Part shown: piece by piece, positions 14,672-27,700 of the stretch | Position numbering within the stretch: position 1 is the first letter of the stretch | Layout: the number at the start of each line of letters is the position of its first letter | Assembly (NCBI GenBank): GCA_018105865.1 | Contig: CM030859.1 | Span: forward strand, 7,392,168-7,456,167 | Length of the DNA: 64,000 nucleotides | Direction of reading: 5' to 3' | DNA from: Metaphire vulgaris | Taxonomy: Eukaryota; Annelida; Clitellata; Crassiclitellata; Megascolecidae | Notes under the pieces: model-generated | The model's input: only the letters and a program-made list of their open reading frames with translations | Databases searched by the model: none | Told to the model about the DNA's origin: nothing | Translations under genes and position numbers: made by a program

Positions 14672-14769
14672 TACTTCTTCTTCTTCTTCTTTTCTTCTTC
14701 TTCTTCTTCTTCTTCTTCTGTTTCTTCATTTTCTTCTTCTTCTTCTTCTTCTTCTTCTTCTTCTTCTTC
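14672..14769. repeat. CTT array
   Basis: (CTT)n with TTTTC interruptions, inside the MITE 14356-14892. Confidence 0.95.
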
Positions 14770-15161
14770 AAGTGCCATGCATTGCTACGTCATTACTACT
14801 ACATACTGTACCTAGCAACAAATAGTTGGCCCCCATGCTTAGAAGTTGCCACCCCAACGGCCCCCACTTGCCTAATCCTGGAGCCGCTACTGCGCTAATG
14901 ACACTACCCCAATGTTCGTCATTATGATTGACCTTGTTCAGTTTCTTGTCGTTCGCTTAATATAGTTTCGTTAAAAATAGATTAGGGGACAGACCGAGCG
15001 AACCGGAATAGATCCCTTCTATTCTTTTTGTTGTATGCTGAGTCGCTGACTATTGAGAATGGGGCTGCACTGTAGCAGCTGCCTCCTGAGGGCGGCAGAA
15101 GCGCTCGCGAACAACAATGCGTCCGCCCGATGTACAGTGTAGCAGGACTTTGCATCCGTTG

Positions 15162-15277
15162 TTTCTTCTTCTTCTTCTTCTTCTTCTTCTTCTTCTTCTT
15201 CTTCTTCTTCTTCTTCTTCTTCTTCTTCTTTTCTTCTTCTTCTTCTTCTTCTTCTTTTCTTCTTCTTCTTCTTCTTT
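15162..15277. repeat. CTT array
   Basis: (CTT)n with two TTTTC interruptions. Confidence 0.95.
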
Positions 15278-15469
15278 GAGCAAAGATTATGGCTTCAAAA
15301 GAAGAACTCGGTTTTATTGCGTTGCGTCTACGAAAACAGCCGATCATAAACGCCAACATATAAGTCCTGCGCTTTGGCCTTATATTGGCTCTGCATGCTG
15401 CATTTCTGCTTCAGTTAGTAATAGTGCATATGTTGTGTATAGACATTTATTATTGTTGTTAGTGATATT

Positions 15470-15626
<157 letters not shown>

Positions 15627-15829
15627 CTACTACAAATACTACTCCTGCTAATACTACCACTAGGCCTACTACCACCATTACTACTACAACAACTACTACC
15701 ACCATTACTATTACAACAACAACTACTACTACTAGCAGCGCAGCAACAGCAGTAATAGCATACGATAGCATATCCAGGTATTGATGTCATAACTGAGTTA
15801 ACGGACATTTAGTATATAGGCCTATACTT

Positions 15830-16136
15830 TATCGCAGAAAATCTATTCATCCACGCATCAAAAACGCACGTGATATGTTGATTTGTTCTATTAGGTCTAC
15901 ATTCAGATTTCTCTCAGTTGTAGTCAATGTTTTTCTTCTACGAAAAACGGTTCGGTTATTTATTTCACTTGTTTATCGTAAGAAATTATAATTGAATCTG
16001 CTCACTGATGACGATAAGCTCTATAATTTACATAATATTTAAAGAAATGAACGTCTTTTACAAGATAGCGAAAGAGACTCAAAGGGTTAATATATAATTC
16101 AACTGTCAAGAGTAAAATTTTGCAGAATATTGGCAG

Positions 16137-16204
<68 letters not shown>

Positions 16205-17160
16205 ATCTTCCAGAATCTGGCAAAAAGATGTGGGAACGCCGTTCCTGTGCGTTCCCACTGGAAAAAGCACTGGTTGCAGTAGTCGGCCAAACATTGCAGC
16301 TGTTATGTTTTTGAAAGACTTGAAGGTCTAACATAAACTAGAAAATCCAGATTTTGTAAGAATCTTACTATTTCCAGAATTTTTGTAACAAATCGATTGC
16401 CAAAATTCGATGAAGCTGAGTTTAAACAGAAGCTATAAAATGCCTGCTGATTTAAAAATTACTTGGTCGCCTTTTGAAAAAATAACATAGGCCTATTTAA
16501 AACCGTAGAAAAAGTATGTTAGAAAATATCTTAAAGTGTTCTTTAGAAATACTAGTAGATTTATGTGAAACGCACAATAAATGCAACAAATATTTTGTAG
16601 ACTTTTTTTAAAATACAGGTAGTAGGCCTAGAAAGGTTGCAGAGGCAACAGCAACTGTTGTTTGTTAGATTAACTACTGCCATGCATAGCCTCAAAATGA
16701 TTGACTTGTGAAGTCCAGATAAGAATTAACTGACAGCATAAATGCGAGATAACAGTCACGACCAGAACTGCTCCATGGACGACTGCTGAAAGGTAATTAA
16801 AGCTGTACCGAGATGTAACGATGTAGGCCCTATGGACGGAAATGCGTAATTTCGAAGTTCGGAAGGAAGTCACTGCAAATAAATACTTTATTTCCACAGA
16901 TTTATCGGCCACATGTGCGTAAAAAGCGAAGCCGTAAACCACAAAACCAACAGGATATAGTGGCAGAACTCCTTTCACACTGAAATAAGTGGACGTCTTC
17001 ATAGGCGTAAACTTCTATTAGACCGCCATTGGGAACACTTTTGGAAGGTCAGACTACGGAAGAGGAAAGGTATATGAGTTCGGCCTCCACCTTTTTCATC
17101 CAAGCGTACGCCTATGATCGTCTTAGGTAAGTAAGGTTAAAATCGTAACTGCGATGAGTT
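15830..17160. other. Unassigned repeat-poor DNA
   Basis: Only the TA array and three TAGGCCTA palindromes stand out. 16203-16265 (GGAACGCCGTTCC) resembles pieces at 4260-4400 and 18185, so it is probably an old transposon fragment. Confidence 0.4.
16141..16202. repeat. TA dinucleotide array
   Basis: (TA)n, 62 bases. Confidence 0.95.
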
Positions 17161-17165
17161 TAAGA

Positions 17166-17665
17166 CAGTGTTGTAATAAATACTTCACTGAAGTATTGAA
17201 ATACTTTCATAAATACTTGGTTCTCAGGTAGTGTTTAAATAGTATTTAAATACCCAAATACCTGGGGTAAGTATTTAAATACTAGCAAATAAGTTTTAAA
17301 TACTTTTTTAAATACTTGATAATGTATTTGACACATGATTCGCCACAACCGTATTTTTGTGTAAAGAAGTGTTAGTTAAAATTATTTCGAACAATGTCAA
17401 TTTAGGCCTACTTAATGTTCAACTGTCTAAAACCACCAGCAAAGAAAATGTAAAACCGACTGACGAAATAATAGAAAATCTTGCACGTGAAAACTGCAAT
17501 AAATCAAAAGTATTAATTTTTTTAAATACATCCAAATACTCTATGATATTTAAATACTATTTAAATACTTAATTTTGGATAGGTATTTCAATACTTTCTT
17601 AAATACTGGACAAAGTATTTAAATAGTATTTAAATACTAAAGTATTTAAATACTTTACAACACTG
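17166..17665. mobile_element. 500-bp hAT-type element made of AAGTATTTAAATACTT repeats
   Basis: TIRs CAGTGTTGTAA and TTACAACACTG; flanks GTTTAAGA and GTTTTAGA (7 of 8). Both ends are dense in AAATACTT/AAGTATTT, often as the palindrome AAGTATTTAAATACTT. A 71-codon open frame in the middle (17357-17572) has no recognised homology. Confidence 0.85.
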
Positions 17666-17996
17666 GTTTTAGAACTGATGCCGTTTTGGAAACATTTTTG
17701 TGTTCTGGTAACAAGTTATCTGGCTTTTCTTCCTTTGGTTGAAGCCAGCTCGGTTTCCTCAATCGATCATCATCTCAGAGGCAGATCTGCAGGGGCACAT
17801 GGGGCACGTACCCTTCCAAGCCCGCCCCAAATTTTATTAGCAAATTTCTCATAATGGCGAAAGCAGTGTTTTATCCAGACTCCATGTCTAGGGGAAGCGA
17901 AATTGACTTAGAGCGGTGCTTAACATTTGATAATTTCAAATTACAAAGTGGTGCCAATGCTTGAAATTTTAGGGGGATTTTGTGGTTGGGGGAAAT

Positions 17997-18140
17997 CAGT
18001 GTTGGAGTTGTGAAATTTGAGCTGGGGGCTTGAGGACTGAAATCCAATAAATGACAGAAACTGCATGCACCCGATGTGCGATTTTTTGTGAGGGTTGCAA
18101 AGTTAGCTGGGGGTTCAACCCCTCGGCAACTCCAACACTG
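17997..18140. mobile_element. MITE (CAGTGTTGGAGTTG family), copy 2
   Basis: TIRs CAGTGTTGGAGTTG and CAACTCCAACACTG; flanks GGGGAAAT and GGGGGAAT (7 of 8). Confidence 0.85.
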
Positions 18141-18172
18141 GGGGGAATCCCACATATCAGGCCTGTATAAAA

Positions 18173-18419
18173 GCAGGGCTTTTGTGCCGGAACGAGGCGG
18201 AACGGCGTTCCGGAAAATCTGAAGACTGGTATTTTTGCAGCATTAAATTCATAAATAGGAAATTTAGAACCGATATAGTTCTAAATAATTTTCTATGTAT
18301 GAATGTAATGTTGCATTGATAATAATCATTATAGTAACTGTTTGGCCGCTTCGTCATGTTGACAATTGACTTCTGACTGTTGCGTTCCGGAAAATATTTT
18401 TTTACAAAAAGCCCTATAT
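18173..18419. mobile_element. TIR element flanked by a 19-bp direct repeat
   Basis: CAGGGCTTTTGTGCCGG at the left and TTTTTACAAAAAGCCCT at the right form inverted ends. The repeat ATATCAGGCCTGTATAAAA is identical at 18154-18172 and 18420-18438, longer than a normal hAT duplication. GGAACGGCGTTCCGG palindromes occur inside. Confidence 0.6.
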
Positions 18420-19213
18420 ATATCAGGCCTGTATAAAACACATGGATAAAGTTCAAGGCTCCGATAAATAAGCGAGCGTCGTCTGTTCTTCCCTTCCAAT
18501 AATTCTAACAACACGAATCAATCTACTGTACACGAAAGAGGCGGAGCATGGCAGGAATGGAATACGAGGTGGCCCTTCCTATAGCTGAATTCCTGGATTC
18601 GCCTCTGCTTCAATCATTCTGATTATGGCTACACACGATTTTGATCGGTTCTAAATCCGACATTTCATTCATAATTCAGAACTACGGCGTTTAAATGACC
18701 ACGTGGGCTGTTGCGGTGTGTTATCGGCAGGAGTGAAGCAGTTGACAGAGATAACTGAACACAATGGAAGTGTATAACGATTGGAATTCACGAATGGTGT
18801 ATTAGGTTAGCATTTCCGAAGAGAGAAGAAGTTGATTTGTATTCGGAAAAGACGAGCGAATTGATTCGTATACATTTGCAGCCAGATTTGTCTGAGCGGA
18901 GATTTTTCAGCAACTGTTTGATAGAAACGACGAAGGTCATGAGTTTGTGTTTTCATCGCTATTATTAATATCGTCATCTCAAGCATCTTCCTTCCACATT
19001 TAGAGTTAAATGAATATGCGCTTCCATGGGCGCAAACCTGGTCAGAAAAACGGTCGTGTCCTAATTTTTTCTCAGGCGATGACCTTTTTTCCTTTTTTGA
19101 CTTTTAAAACTTAAAATTGCTCAAGTGTGGTGATGACCTTTCTTTGCTTTGTTGCATTTTGACGATAAAATATTATTTCATAGCCAAAAAACACCCGTGT
19201 CCACGCCCATAGG

Positions 19214-19413
19214 CAGGGGCGGCGCTGGGTTTTGTTGGCTGGGTGGGTCTAATGCAATCTACACAACCAGGACCCGGCTCAGACTACCCCTCCCCATCAA
19301 CCTCCACCCCTAAATCAAAAGTTTTCTGCAGATTTGCACGATTTGCTCGGGTGTTCCTGCCCGAAACTTGGTGGGTCTGGACCCGCGGACCCACCCCCAT
19401 AGCGCCGCCCCTG
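19214..19413. mobile_element. 200-bp MITE with CAGGGGCGGCGCT ends
   Basis: TIRs CAGGGGCGGCGCT and AGCGCCGCCCCTG; perfect 8-bp duplication CCCATAGG (19206-19213 and 19414-19421). It sits inside an older repeat (about 19026-19480) whose own ends read GGGCGCAAACCTGG and CATGTTTGCGCCC. Confidence 0.9.
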
Positions 19414-20520
19414 CCCATAGGAACACGACCTTCCAAACACCCGTGTCAGGACTCGAGGGACAAAGCCATGTTTGCGCCCCTGTCCCCCATCACCCAATCT
19501 CCTTTCGGCTAATAATTAATTATAGGAGCTGATAATTGCAGCAAATGCACGAACCCCACTGTTTCGTCTGCTTCATATAATATATTAAGCAACTCTTGAG
19601 CTCTTGTCATCACAAGAGATCACAGTGAGAAATATCGCTGGCGATAGTTCGTTGCGAAAGTCTTTCTTGCTAGCTTGCGTTCTAAGAGCGTAACATCAAC
19701 CACGTGTCTAAATATACCGTACCATTGATTTTGATTCAGGATTAGCACAGACTTATGGCTGACTACACGGTCTGTCTACCAGAGACGGCGCAGCGCCAAC
19801 CGTGCCTCAATCTGCGGCCTACCCAAAGGAAGTAGAATTTAAGAGGAACACCCATACTGATGTCTATTAGGCCTACTTCAATAAAAAAAGCAGCGATCCT
19901 CTTACATCGACAAGATTGGAATGCTCTTCTGTTTTATAAACAACAGTAACTTAGCTAATCGTCACTGCGGAGTTTATAGCGTCTCGTTCAAGATCGTTCG
20001 ATCAAACGCAGCGAAGAGGCAATTCCCAGCACGGAAGTAGATAGCCCCCCTACCCTACCCTATGAGTCTATGTTAACATTTAGGCCTATTGATATCCGAA
20101 AACAGAAGAAACGCTGAGATGCATAATGTCCGTTTTAATTTCATGCTATAGTCTACATCTAATGTATTGTATTGTAATATAATGTAGCAATGTATTTATG
20201 TATATCATGTAGCGCCTTTAGTCGTCGAGCACTTACACGAAGTAATGCAACGCGGTGAAGTTGCACTAGCGTTGTCTGGCTTGGATTCGAAAGTCTTAAC
20301 TCTTCCTGTTCCTTTTCATATGCTGCACTATAGAGGTCTAGAACTGTGGAGCGCAATTCCAGCATCCCTCCCCCCGCTGTCTACACCACCGTTAAACAAC
20401 AAATTCTCAATTTTACTTCATTTCTTGAGACATCTCTTCAGGTTTTCTGCATTTCTGTTTTTAACCATCATTTCCTTCATAGCCGCAGCTTCTCGACCAT
20501 AATAATTGATGATCCTTTGG

Positions 20521-20900
<380 letters not shown>

Positions 20901-21298
20901 TTAATCAATTAATAATTAATCATATTAGATTAAGAGCCTAAGAATCAATCGATCTAATTAATAATTAATCCAAAATTAATTAATTAATTGATGTCAATTA
21001 ATTAATTAATTAATGAATTACTGTAATTAATTTTAATTAATTGCAAATTAAGTTGTTTATAAATCAGAAAATTAATAAATTTCTGCCATAATGTTTTATT
21101 TAATTGGTTTAATTAAACATTTTACTTTCAATTAATCTAATTAATTTATAAATCAAAAATCATAGTTCTGCACTACTTTAGATCAATAAGGTATATTAGT
21201 CCTATAGAAATCGTCGCCGTTCAATAATCAATCAATCAATCTTAATCAATCAATCTACTTTCGATTCGATTATCAATCGTTTAATCAATCAATCAAGG

Positions 21299-21342
<44 letters not shown>

Positions 21343-21404
21343 GTTCAATCAATCAATCAATCTTAAATCAATCAATCAATCAATCAACCACTTTTTGGAA
21401 TTAT
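20901..21404. repeat. Ghost copy of 21405-21955, mixed with AATTA/AATCA repeat
   Basis: Shares ordered blocks with the downstream sequence: AGTTGTTTATAAATCAGAAA, CTGCCATAATGTTTTATTTA, CATTTTACTTTCAATTAA, CATAGTTCTGCACTACTTTA, GGTATATTAGTCCTATAGAA and CTACTTTCGATTCGATTATC. The text between the blocks is AATTA or AATC repeat instead of the downstream sequence. Confidence 0.85.
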
Positions 21405-22079
21405 TACTATTTCATATTAAGATTAAGAGTCTTAAAACATAATGAGTTAGCCACCATAGGCGTCGATCTACGTTTTAGAATATTGGGGATCCAAACGGAT
21501 CAATTTGGATTTGGTGCGCCATCGGATGCCTCCAAAGTTAGGTACACGAAAAGTTGATGTCATTTCTCGTTGTCGTGGTCACTCCCGACTCGCTGATATT
21601 ACTGTATATTTTTTAAATTTTAATGCCTGTCTCTGCCATGTGCAAATAAAGTTGTTTATAAATCAGAAAACGATATATAGGCCTAAATTCTGCCATAATG
21701 TTTTATTTACTGTTGGTTTTGTTCAACATTTTACTTTCAATTAAGCTATTTAGTGTTTATAGGATAAATGCAAAAATCATAGTTCTGCACTACTTTAGAG
21801 TAGATGTTTTTTAAGGTATATTAGTCCTATAGAATAGACAGCAACCCGTCGCCGTTTAATTAACCCATACCCATCATAGGGTCCTACCCGCCTCAGGCGA
21901 TAGGCCTACTTTCGATTCGATTATCGCTTCGTTTAATTGCCCTTTTTGTGGAGGTCCCCCGGTGACCTGGACTCCTCCTTCCTTATACTACTAACAATTA
22001 TTGTTGACCAATCGTGTTAAAACGTATGCATGTACAGTGACTGTACCTTAAATGCTTCAGTAGGCCTAGTCTATTTCGT

Positions 22080-22318
22080 AATTCAGTGTATGTCCCTAAG
22101 CTCTGGAATTCATTACCAATATTACTAAGTATAACTACAATTAATCGTCTTTCAGATCCGGTCTTAAAACATACCTGTTTGACTCGGGTTATACCCCCTT
22201 AGATTGCTCCCCCGCCGTTTCTGATTTATCCTTCTGGCTTGACCTGGCTCTAATTCAATTTGGATTTGGTGCGCCATCGGCGGATGCCTTGGGCATTATG
22301 ATAGTGGCGTCATAGAAG
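22080..22318 (+). mobile_element. LINE 3' end with GATT-repeat tail
   Basis: Shares LWNSLP and LKTYLF-type codons (with frameshifts) and the TTTGGATTTGGTGCGCCATCGG 3' UTR block with the copy at 30010. It is followed directly by a GATT array (22319-22406), so the microsatellite probably grew from the LINE tail. Confidence 0.75.
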
Positions 22319-22375
22319 TTGATTGATTGATTGATTGACTGATTGACTGATTGACTGACTGATTGATTGACTGAC

Positions 22376-22406
<31 letters not shown>
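22319..22406. repeat. GATT/GACT array
   Basis: Tetranucleotide array following a LINE 3' end. Confidence 0.95.
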
Positions 22407-22408
<2 letters not shown>

Positions 22409-22491
22409 CCCAAGTAAAGTTCTGAGTTCGAGATGCAGAGTAAAATGAAAAGTTTGACAATTAAGAGTCTATGTTTCATGAGCACCATCGT

Positions 22492-22864
22492 TAGAGCTGT
22501 TACGTTTTCACCTCATGTAATATCGGTCGGTTTCGGTTCGGTTTTAACCGAAAAACCCGCGGTTTCGGTTCGGTTCGTTTTTTTGAACATCACTGGAATG
22601 CCCAACTTTTAAACGTTAAAAATAGAGAAAGCGTCGTTTTTGTGTCATGTGACTCATGTCTATGATGAGTCAGCAGCACTGCCTATGAGAACGTGATGTA
22701 AATTTTATGTAGATTTACTTTTATAATGTAGCAATTATTAACAATTGCATTAACTGAGAAGAGAATGTGACTTTAAATCGTGCATAATCATGCATTGTAC
22801 ATGTATATGCTATTTTCTACGAAAAATAACCGCGCTTTCGGTTCGGTTTAACGTAACAGCACTA
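22492..22864. mobile_element. TIR element rich in CGGTTCGGTTT
   Basis: Ends TAGAGCTGTTACGTT and AACGTAACAGCACTA, with subterminal GGTTTCGGTTCGGTT at both sides in a hAT-like layout. No flanking duplication was found. Confidence 0.6.
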
Positions 22865-23145
22865 GGCCTACATTATGACACTTGGTGAACAAAAGAAAGG
22901 AAAAAAGGTCATCACCACAAAATAGTAACCGTCTAAACTTTTTTGGAGGACCCGTCACTGATCTTAGTGGGGGAGGGGGGTCAAAAGTTTTTACATAATT
23001 ATAAGGGGTCACTGAAAGTTGACAGTCGTTGACAATGGGAGGTCAATAATTGCCCAAAATTGTTGACGTAATTAATGGACAACCCCTTCTCTAAATCAGT
23101 GAAGGGGATCGAGTCCCGATGGATTGCCATCTATGTACCGAAAAT

Positions 23146-23304
23146 CAGTGTTGGAGTTGTGAAATTTTAGCTGGGGATTGAGGGCTGAATTTCAATGAAT
23201 GACAGATACTGCATATGTACCCAATATGTGATTTTTGGGAGGGTTGAAAAGTTAGCTGGGGGTTCAACCCCCGCCCCACCACCCCTCTGGCAACTCCAAC
23301 ACTG
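23146..23304. mobile_element. MITE (CAGTGTTGGAGTTG family), copy 3
   Basis: TIRs CAGTGTTGGAGTTG and CAACTCCAACACTG; flanks CCGAAAAT and GTGAAAAT (6 of 8). Same internal order as copy 2. Confidence 0.82.
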
Positions 23305-24682
23305 GTGAAAATATGGAGTTTCGAAAATAGATATTTCAGGAAGATCATGCATTGAAACTGGAAACTGTGTTAATTGTAGATCAAAACATTGAAATATTGG
23401 ATGGGACAAGTGACTGACGGTCTTGTCCAAAAAATAACAGTGGCGGCTCATTTTAAGGATTTGGCAAGTGGGAGGGCCGTGGGGGGGCAACTTCATAATC
23501 ATGTCCATGGAATTCTTGCCAACCATTTGTTGTTTAATTTTCTTCATGAAGAATATTTATGTCAAATTCACATTTCGACATTTTCTTGTAATCTTGGTCC
23601 CGATTTCGGGTAAATTCTCCACTGTCGTTGGGTCAGTTGGCGGCTCTTTCTAAAACCTGATTGGCTGGTCAAAATGTCCGCCGACAAATCCCGGCAGATT
23701 GTGTATTCACATTGGAGGGGCCACGGCGGACGGCCCCGAACGTAACAAGTCTAGCCAGTCGGGCCTGCCATTTGGTGCTTATCATTAAAGCAGCTTTGCC
23801 CGCCGATAAGTTGGTCGAATAAGCTGTCGCTCGTGAATAAGCTGGTGCACTGCTCCAAACTTTCGGGCAGCGCTATCGAAATTTTATCTTACTCAATAAC
23901 TCCACTAGATTTTACTTGCTTAATGTCTACCAAGTCTATTATTTCTGTGCTAGCGTTTTGAACCAGTTTCGTTATCCAGTGCATTAAAAGAAATATTTAT
24001 TATGTGACTGAGATCTTTACTAAACTTTACAAAGCATATTAGACAAGATTTGCAAATTATTTTGAAACAAGTAAGTAAGTAATCTTGATATAGGTTGATT
24101 CTAGAGAAACAATAGGAACCAACGTGATATTAGACGGACCATAGGATGAACTGTTGAGTAATTGTTGACTAATTTTTTGTTTTATTTCGATGTTTTATTT
24201 TATACTTTTATATTTTGGTAGTATCTTCGAATCGAGACTATAATTTTACTCAATATTAATGTAACAAAGACGAGTTTATTATTTTATTTATAATACCATG
24301 TTAAGATAACGCTAGATATAGCGTGACCATTGGATACAGTTGTAACGGTGGCAATTGTATTTTATATAGCGCCTTGTTTTCTGCGGAAAATGCCAGTCTA
24401 ATTCGCTAGCTCTCAAAAATCGCCAAAGTTGAATCAAAATTAAGATGTGTAAATCTAAAATAGGAGATGGACTGCGTAAAGTTAGTGAGCAGAGATTTTT
24501 GCTTTATTATTTCATAATTCTCTAAAGACAACGTTATTTGGACTAATGAGATGTTTTCATCTAATTTGGTTTAGGGTGAGGTCTTTAACATGTAAAAGTC
24601 AAGATGTAAATTCGGTTTTAGCAACGAAGTTCTCGCTGGTTCTCACATCGAGCATACTGATAATTGCGTTTTTGACTTTCAG
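23305..24682. other. Region upstream of SPTLC1
   Basis: Expected to contain the SPTLC1 promoter and first exon. GC is higher at 23640-23860 (GGCGGACGGCCCCG). No TATA box or clear start element could be assigned. Confidence 0.35.
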
Positions 24683-24729
24683 TCAAGATTTGCAACTCAG
24701 TCTTGTGGAACTGAATCAGTTTGAATCTG
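24683..24729 (+). other. Probable 5' UTR part of the first SPTLC1 coding exon
   Basis: A pyrimidine-rich tract ending TTTTTGACTTTCAG at 24682 looks like a 3' splice site just upstream of the start codon. It suggests that an upstream non-coding exon is spliced here. No TATA box or promoter was identified. An in-frame stop lies between this site and the ATG. Inference from sequence only. Confidence 0.35.
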
Positions 24730-27700
24730 ATGGCTGAATCGATGAAAGTGGTTCTAAGTGATGCTCTGAAGATGGTTGGAATTGTTCCAGATGTTATGGC
24801 AGAGAGTGAAGTTCCTCAGGCTTCCTGGGATCTGTATGAAATGATTCAGGCATTCATGCAGGTGCGTGCTGTGCTCTTATGAAGTTATTTTAGTTAGGGA
24901 TTATCTTGTTAAACAACTTATGTCCAGCTTGATAGATATCATTTGCATCAGAACAACACCTTATGTCTGCAATTGTGTTTCTATTTGCAGTTTCTGGATG
25001 AATATTAAGGCTAAGTTTTACTAGTGCACTATTTGTCTGTTAGAAGCCTCTGTGTGTGTGTTTCATTAACCTCCTTGGCATTACATTTTTGGCACTTTTC
25101 CATTTGGAAAGGGTTGAATTGTATTTGTAAATTGTTTCTGAAGGACATACCCACCTGTCAGACCATTCATTGTTCGTCTGGTTTTTGCTGAAGGGCAAGA
25201 AGCTTATATGGACAATCATTGGACACTGGAATGTGTTAATAATAGAGGCAGGCCATTTAATAGGGGCCAGATAAGTACCTGGTTAGAAAACAATGAAGAA
25301 AATTGCTGCTATTATGTGGGCATGTCACAGAAGCAATTAAATGGGTGGTCTCAGCCCCCAAATGTCTGTAGATGCGAATGCATACTGTATGCCCTTAACC
25401 CTTTCAGCATCAAATTTCTTGGACGGATAGCATACAGCATATGCTCTTACCATTAAGGAAGTTAATGAGTATGTACACTTGATTCAGCAAGCATTAGTTA
25501 GTCAGTTGACTTCTTGGAAATGTTGTCACTGTTGCCTCTCAGGTTGGAAACCTTGTCTATTGTTTAGTTGGAAGGTTTTTGGACTTCTGTCAGACCTTGC
25601 TTTAGCATCAATGACAACTGTTTGGCACTTAACAGCTTATCATCTACATAATTATTACATCTTTCAATTTCTGTCTGTCTGCCTGTGTTTCCACATTGTG
25701 GATTGGATTTTATTTGGTGCATGTTTTCACCACCCAGATCAACTTTTTGCTGATCTAATGCATGACATGATTGTATGTCAAAAGGACATTTTCTCCAGGG
25801 TGATGCATTTGTATTTACATAGATCTGAGTTTTTGAGAAGCGCTGTTTTCCCTTTGTTTTTGCCTTTTTAGCTAATCTAATGAAGTCGATATTTGGAAAT
25901 AACTAGTGGGCTGACTGGAGTGAGTGAGCGAGAGGGAAAGAGGGAGATTGTAATTTTAAGAATTCTGTTTTTATTAATTGGGAAGAGTAAATCATCTGAC
26001 AATGCAATAACTGAAGTTACTGGCAGCATACACCGTCATATGCTGTTGATGACATTTGTACACTGTATTAATACTTTATATTTTTATAGTGCCATTACAA
26101 ATTTATATTTGTATAGCTATGGAGAGTTTGTAGTTGAGAACTATTTTTCATGTTGTCAGGCTCCCAGTTATCATGTGATATTTGAGGTTGTTCTTGTTAT
26201 GTGGATTATTCGACTTCTATTTTTCACAAAGAGTTATAAGCCAGAAAGAACTGTCCTTACAGAACAGGTAATGTAACATTTTTATTTGCTTTACGCACCT
26301 CTCTTACTGCCTTGTTTTATTGCTTTTGAATTTTGGTTTGACATTTAGATCTGTTCTTCACATCAGGTACACATGAGTTATGCTAATGAGTTATGCTATA
26401 AATGGTACCACAAACTGGACAAACTGTCTCACAGTTTGCATTACAATTTCAAGTGACTGCTATATTGTATGGCAGCATTTATCAACTAATATTAATTTTA
26501 TTTGTGATTGAAGTTTGTACGTATTGTTTAAAATGTTAAGCATTTGGCCATTCATGCTTTCATTCTGCTTTGAAGTTGCTGAGCTTTCACAGATTAAATG
26601 CAAATGGCAAACTATTTCTAACATCTTTTAACTACTTTTGTCACATCTTCACAAGCTCAATATATGTGTTGGTTCGTGGCAATAAGAAATTCATTGTGGA
26701 CATTGTTGTAGTGAGCTGTGACTTGAATTGATTTGTACTTTACTTTTTATAAATCTATGTTAAATTTTAAGGAAAAAGAGGAATTAATTGAGGAGTGGAT
26801 TCCTGAACCACTGGTGCCAGATATTGATGAAAATCATCCAGTCTTACAGAACATGGAAAATCGCCTTGTTAGCGGGTATGTTGACAAATATAGATTTGTA
26901 ATTTGTAATTAGGTTTATTTTGTTTAAGTTTTTTATGGTTTTTGTGAAGCAGATATTTTGTGATTTTTGATTCTCATTTATTTGATCTGACAGAAGTTAA
27001 TTGGTTTTATGTAAAAGTTAAAGTTAAGGCAGCATTACAACAAGATGAGAGTCCGTTGTTGTTTTTTCCATATAATAACATTTTATTCTAGTTTTTCCTT
27101 GTATGTATTGGATTTATTATTTATTTGTTTCTCAGTTATACTAATTACTTAATGTAAATGTTGAGATCAATTTATTCATAGGATAACATTGTTAACATCA
27201 ATTATGGTTATTAAAAACCAGCAGTGACATTTAGTTTGGCAATGGAGTATGAAACATATCTGATAGAGGAACAGAAATGATAAAGGCCTGGCTCTTATTA
27301 TCATGATGAATGAACTAAGTAGGTTTCAAAGCATGGAAGAAAATGATGATGGTTTTTGATAAGAACTAGCCTGTGTGTCTGGTTGTCAAAAACTAAATAG
27401 GACATTGAATTATATGCAGAAGAAGAAGAAAAGGACAAAGTTGATGGCTAACTAGAAAGCATTTAGTAAATGAAAGCAATGGATTACATGGTGTTAACTA
27501 GAGAAATAACCTGAATGGCTAGCAATGCCTGCTCTGAGTAGATGCCAACAAAGATCAAATTATGTTGGAAATGAAAGTCAAGATGAAATTTGAATAAGTG
27601 AGACTCTGCAGAATAGTCATTATTTACTTACTCATTTAAGGCGTGGTTTTACAACAGATGATGGCCTGAGGCTGAGTTGTTTTGGTATATTAACATTTTA

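Larger units (their letters stand above)
14356..14892. mobile_element. CAGTGGCG-family MITE (reverse orientation) split by another MITE and a CTT array
   Basis: Ends CAATAGCGGCTCCACAG and CTGGAGCCGCTACTG; flanks CGCTGATG and CGCTAATG (7 of 8). The outer pieces match 1033-1221 and 32535-32743. A second element (14417-14633) is inserted inside, and a CTT array (14672-14769) has expanded next to it. Confidence 0.7.

Noticed and set aside
25479..26276. Open frames of 130 and 127 codons in SPTLC1 intron 1 and exon 2
   Set aside because: The first has no homology and lies in intron; the second is an intron read-through into exon 2, whose real part is only 26160-26267.
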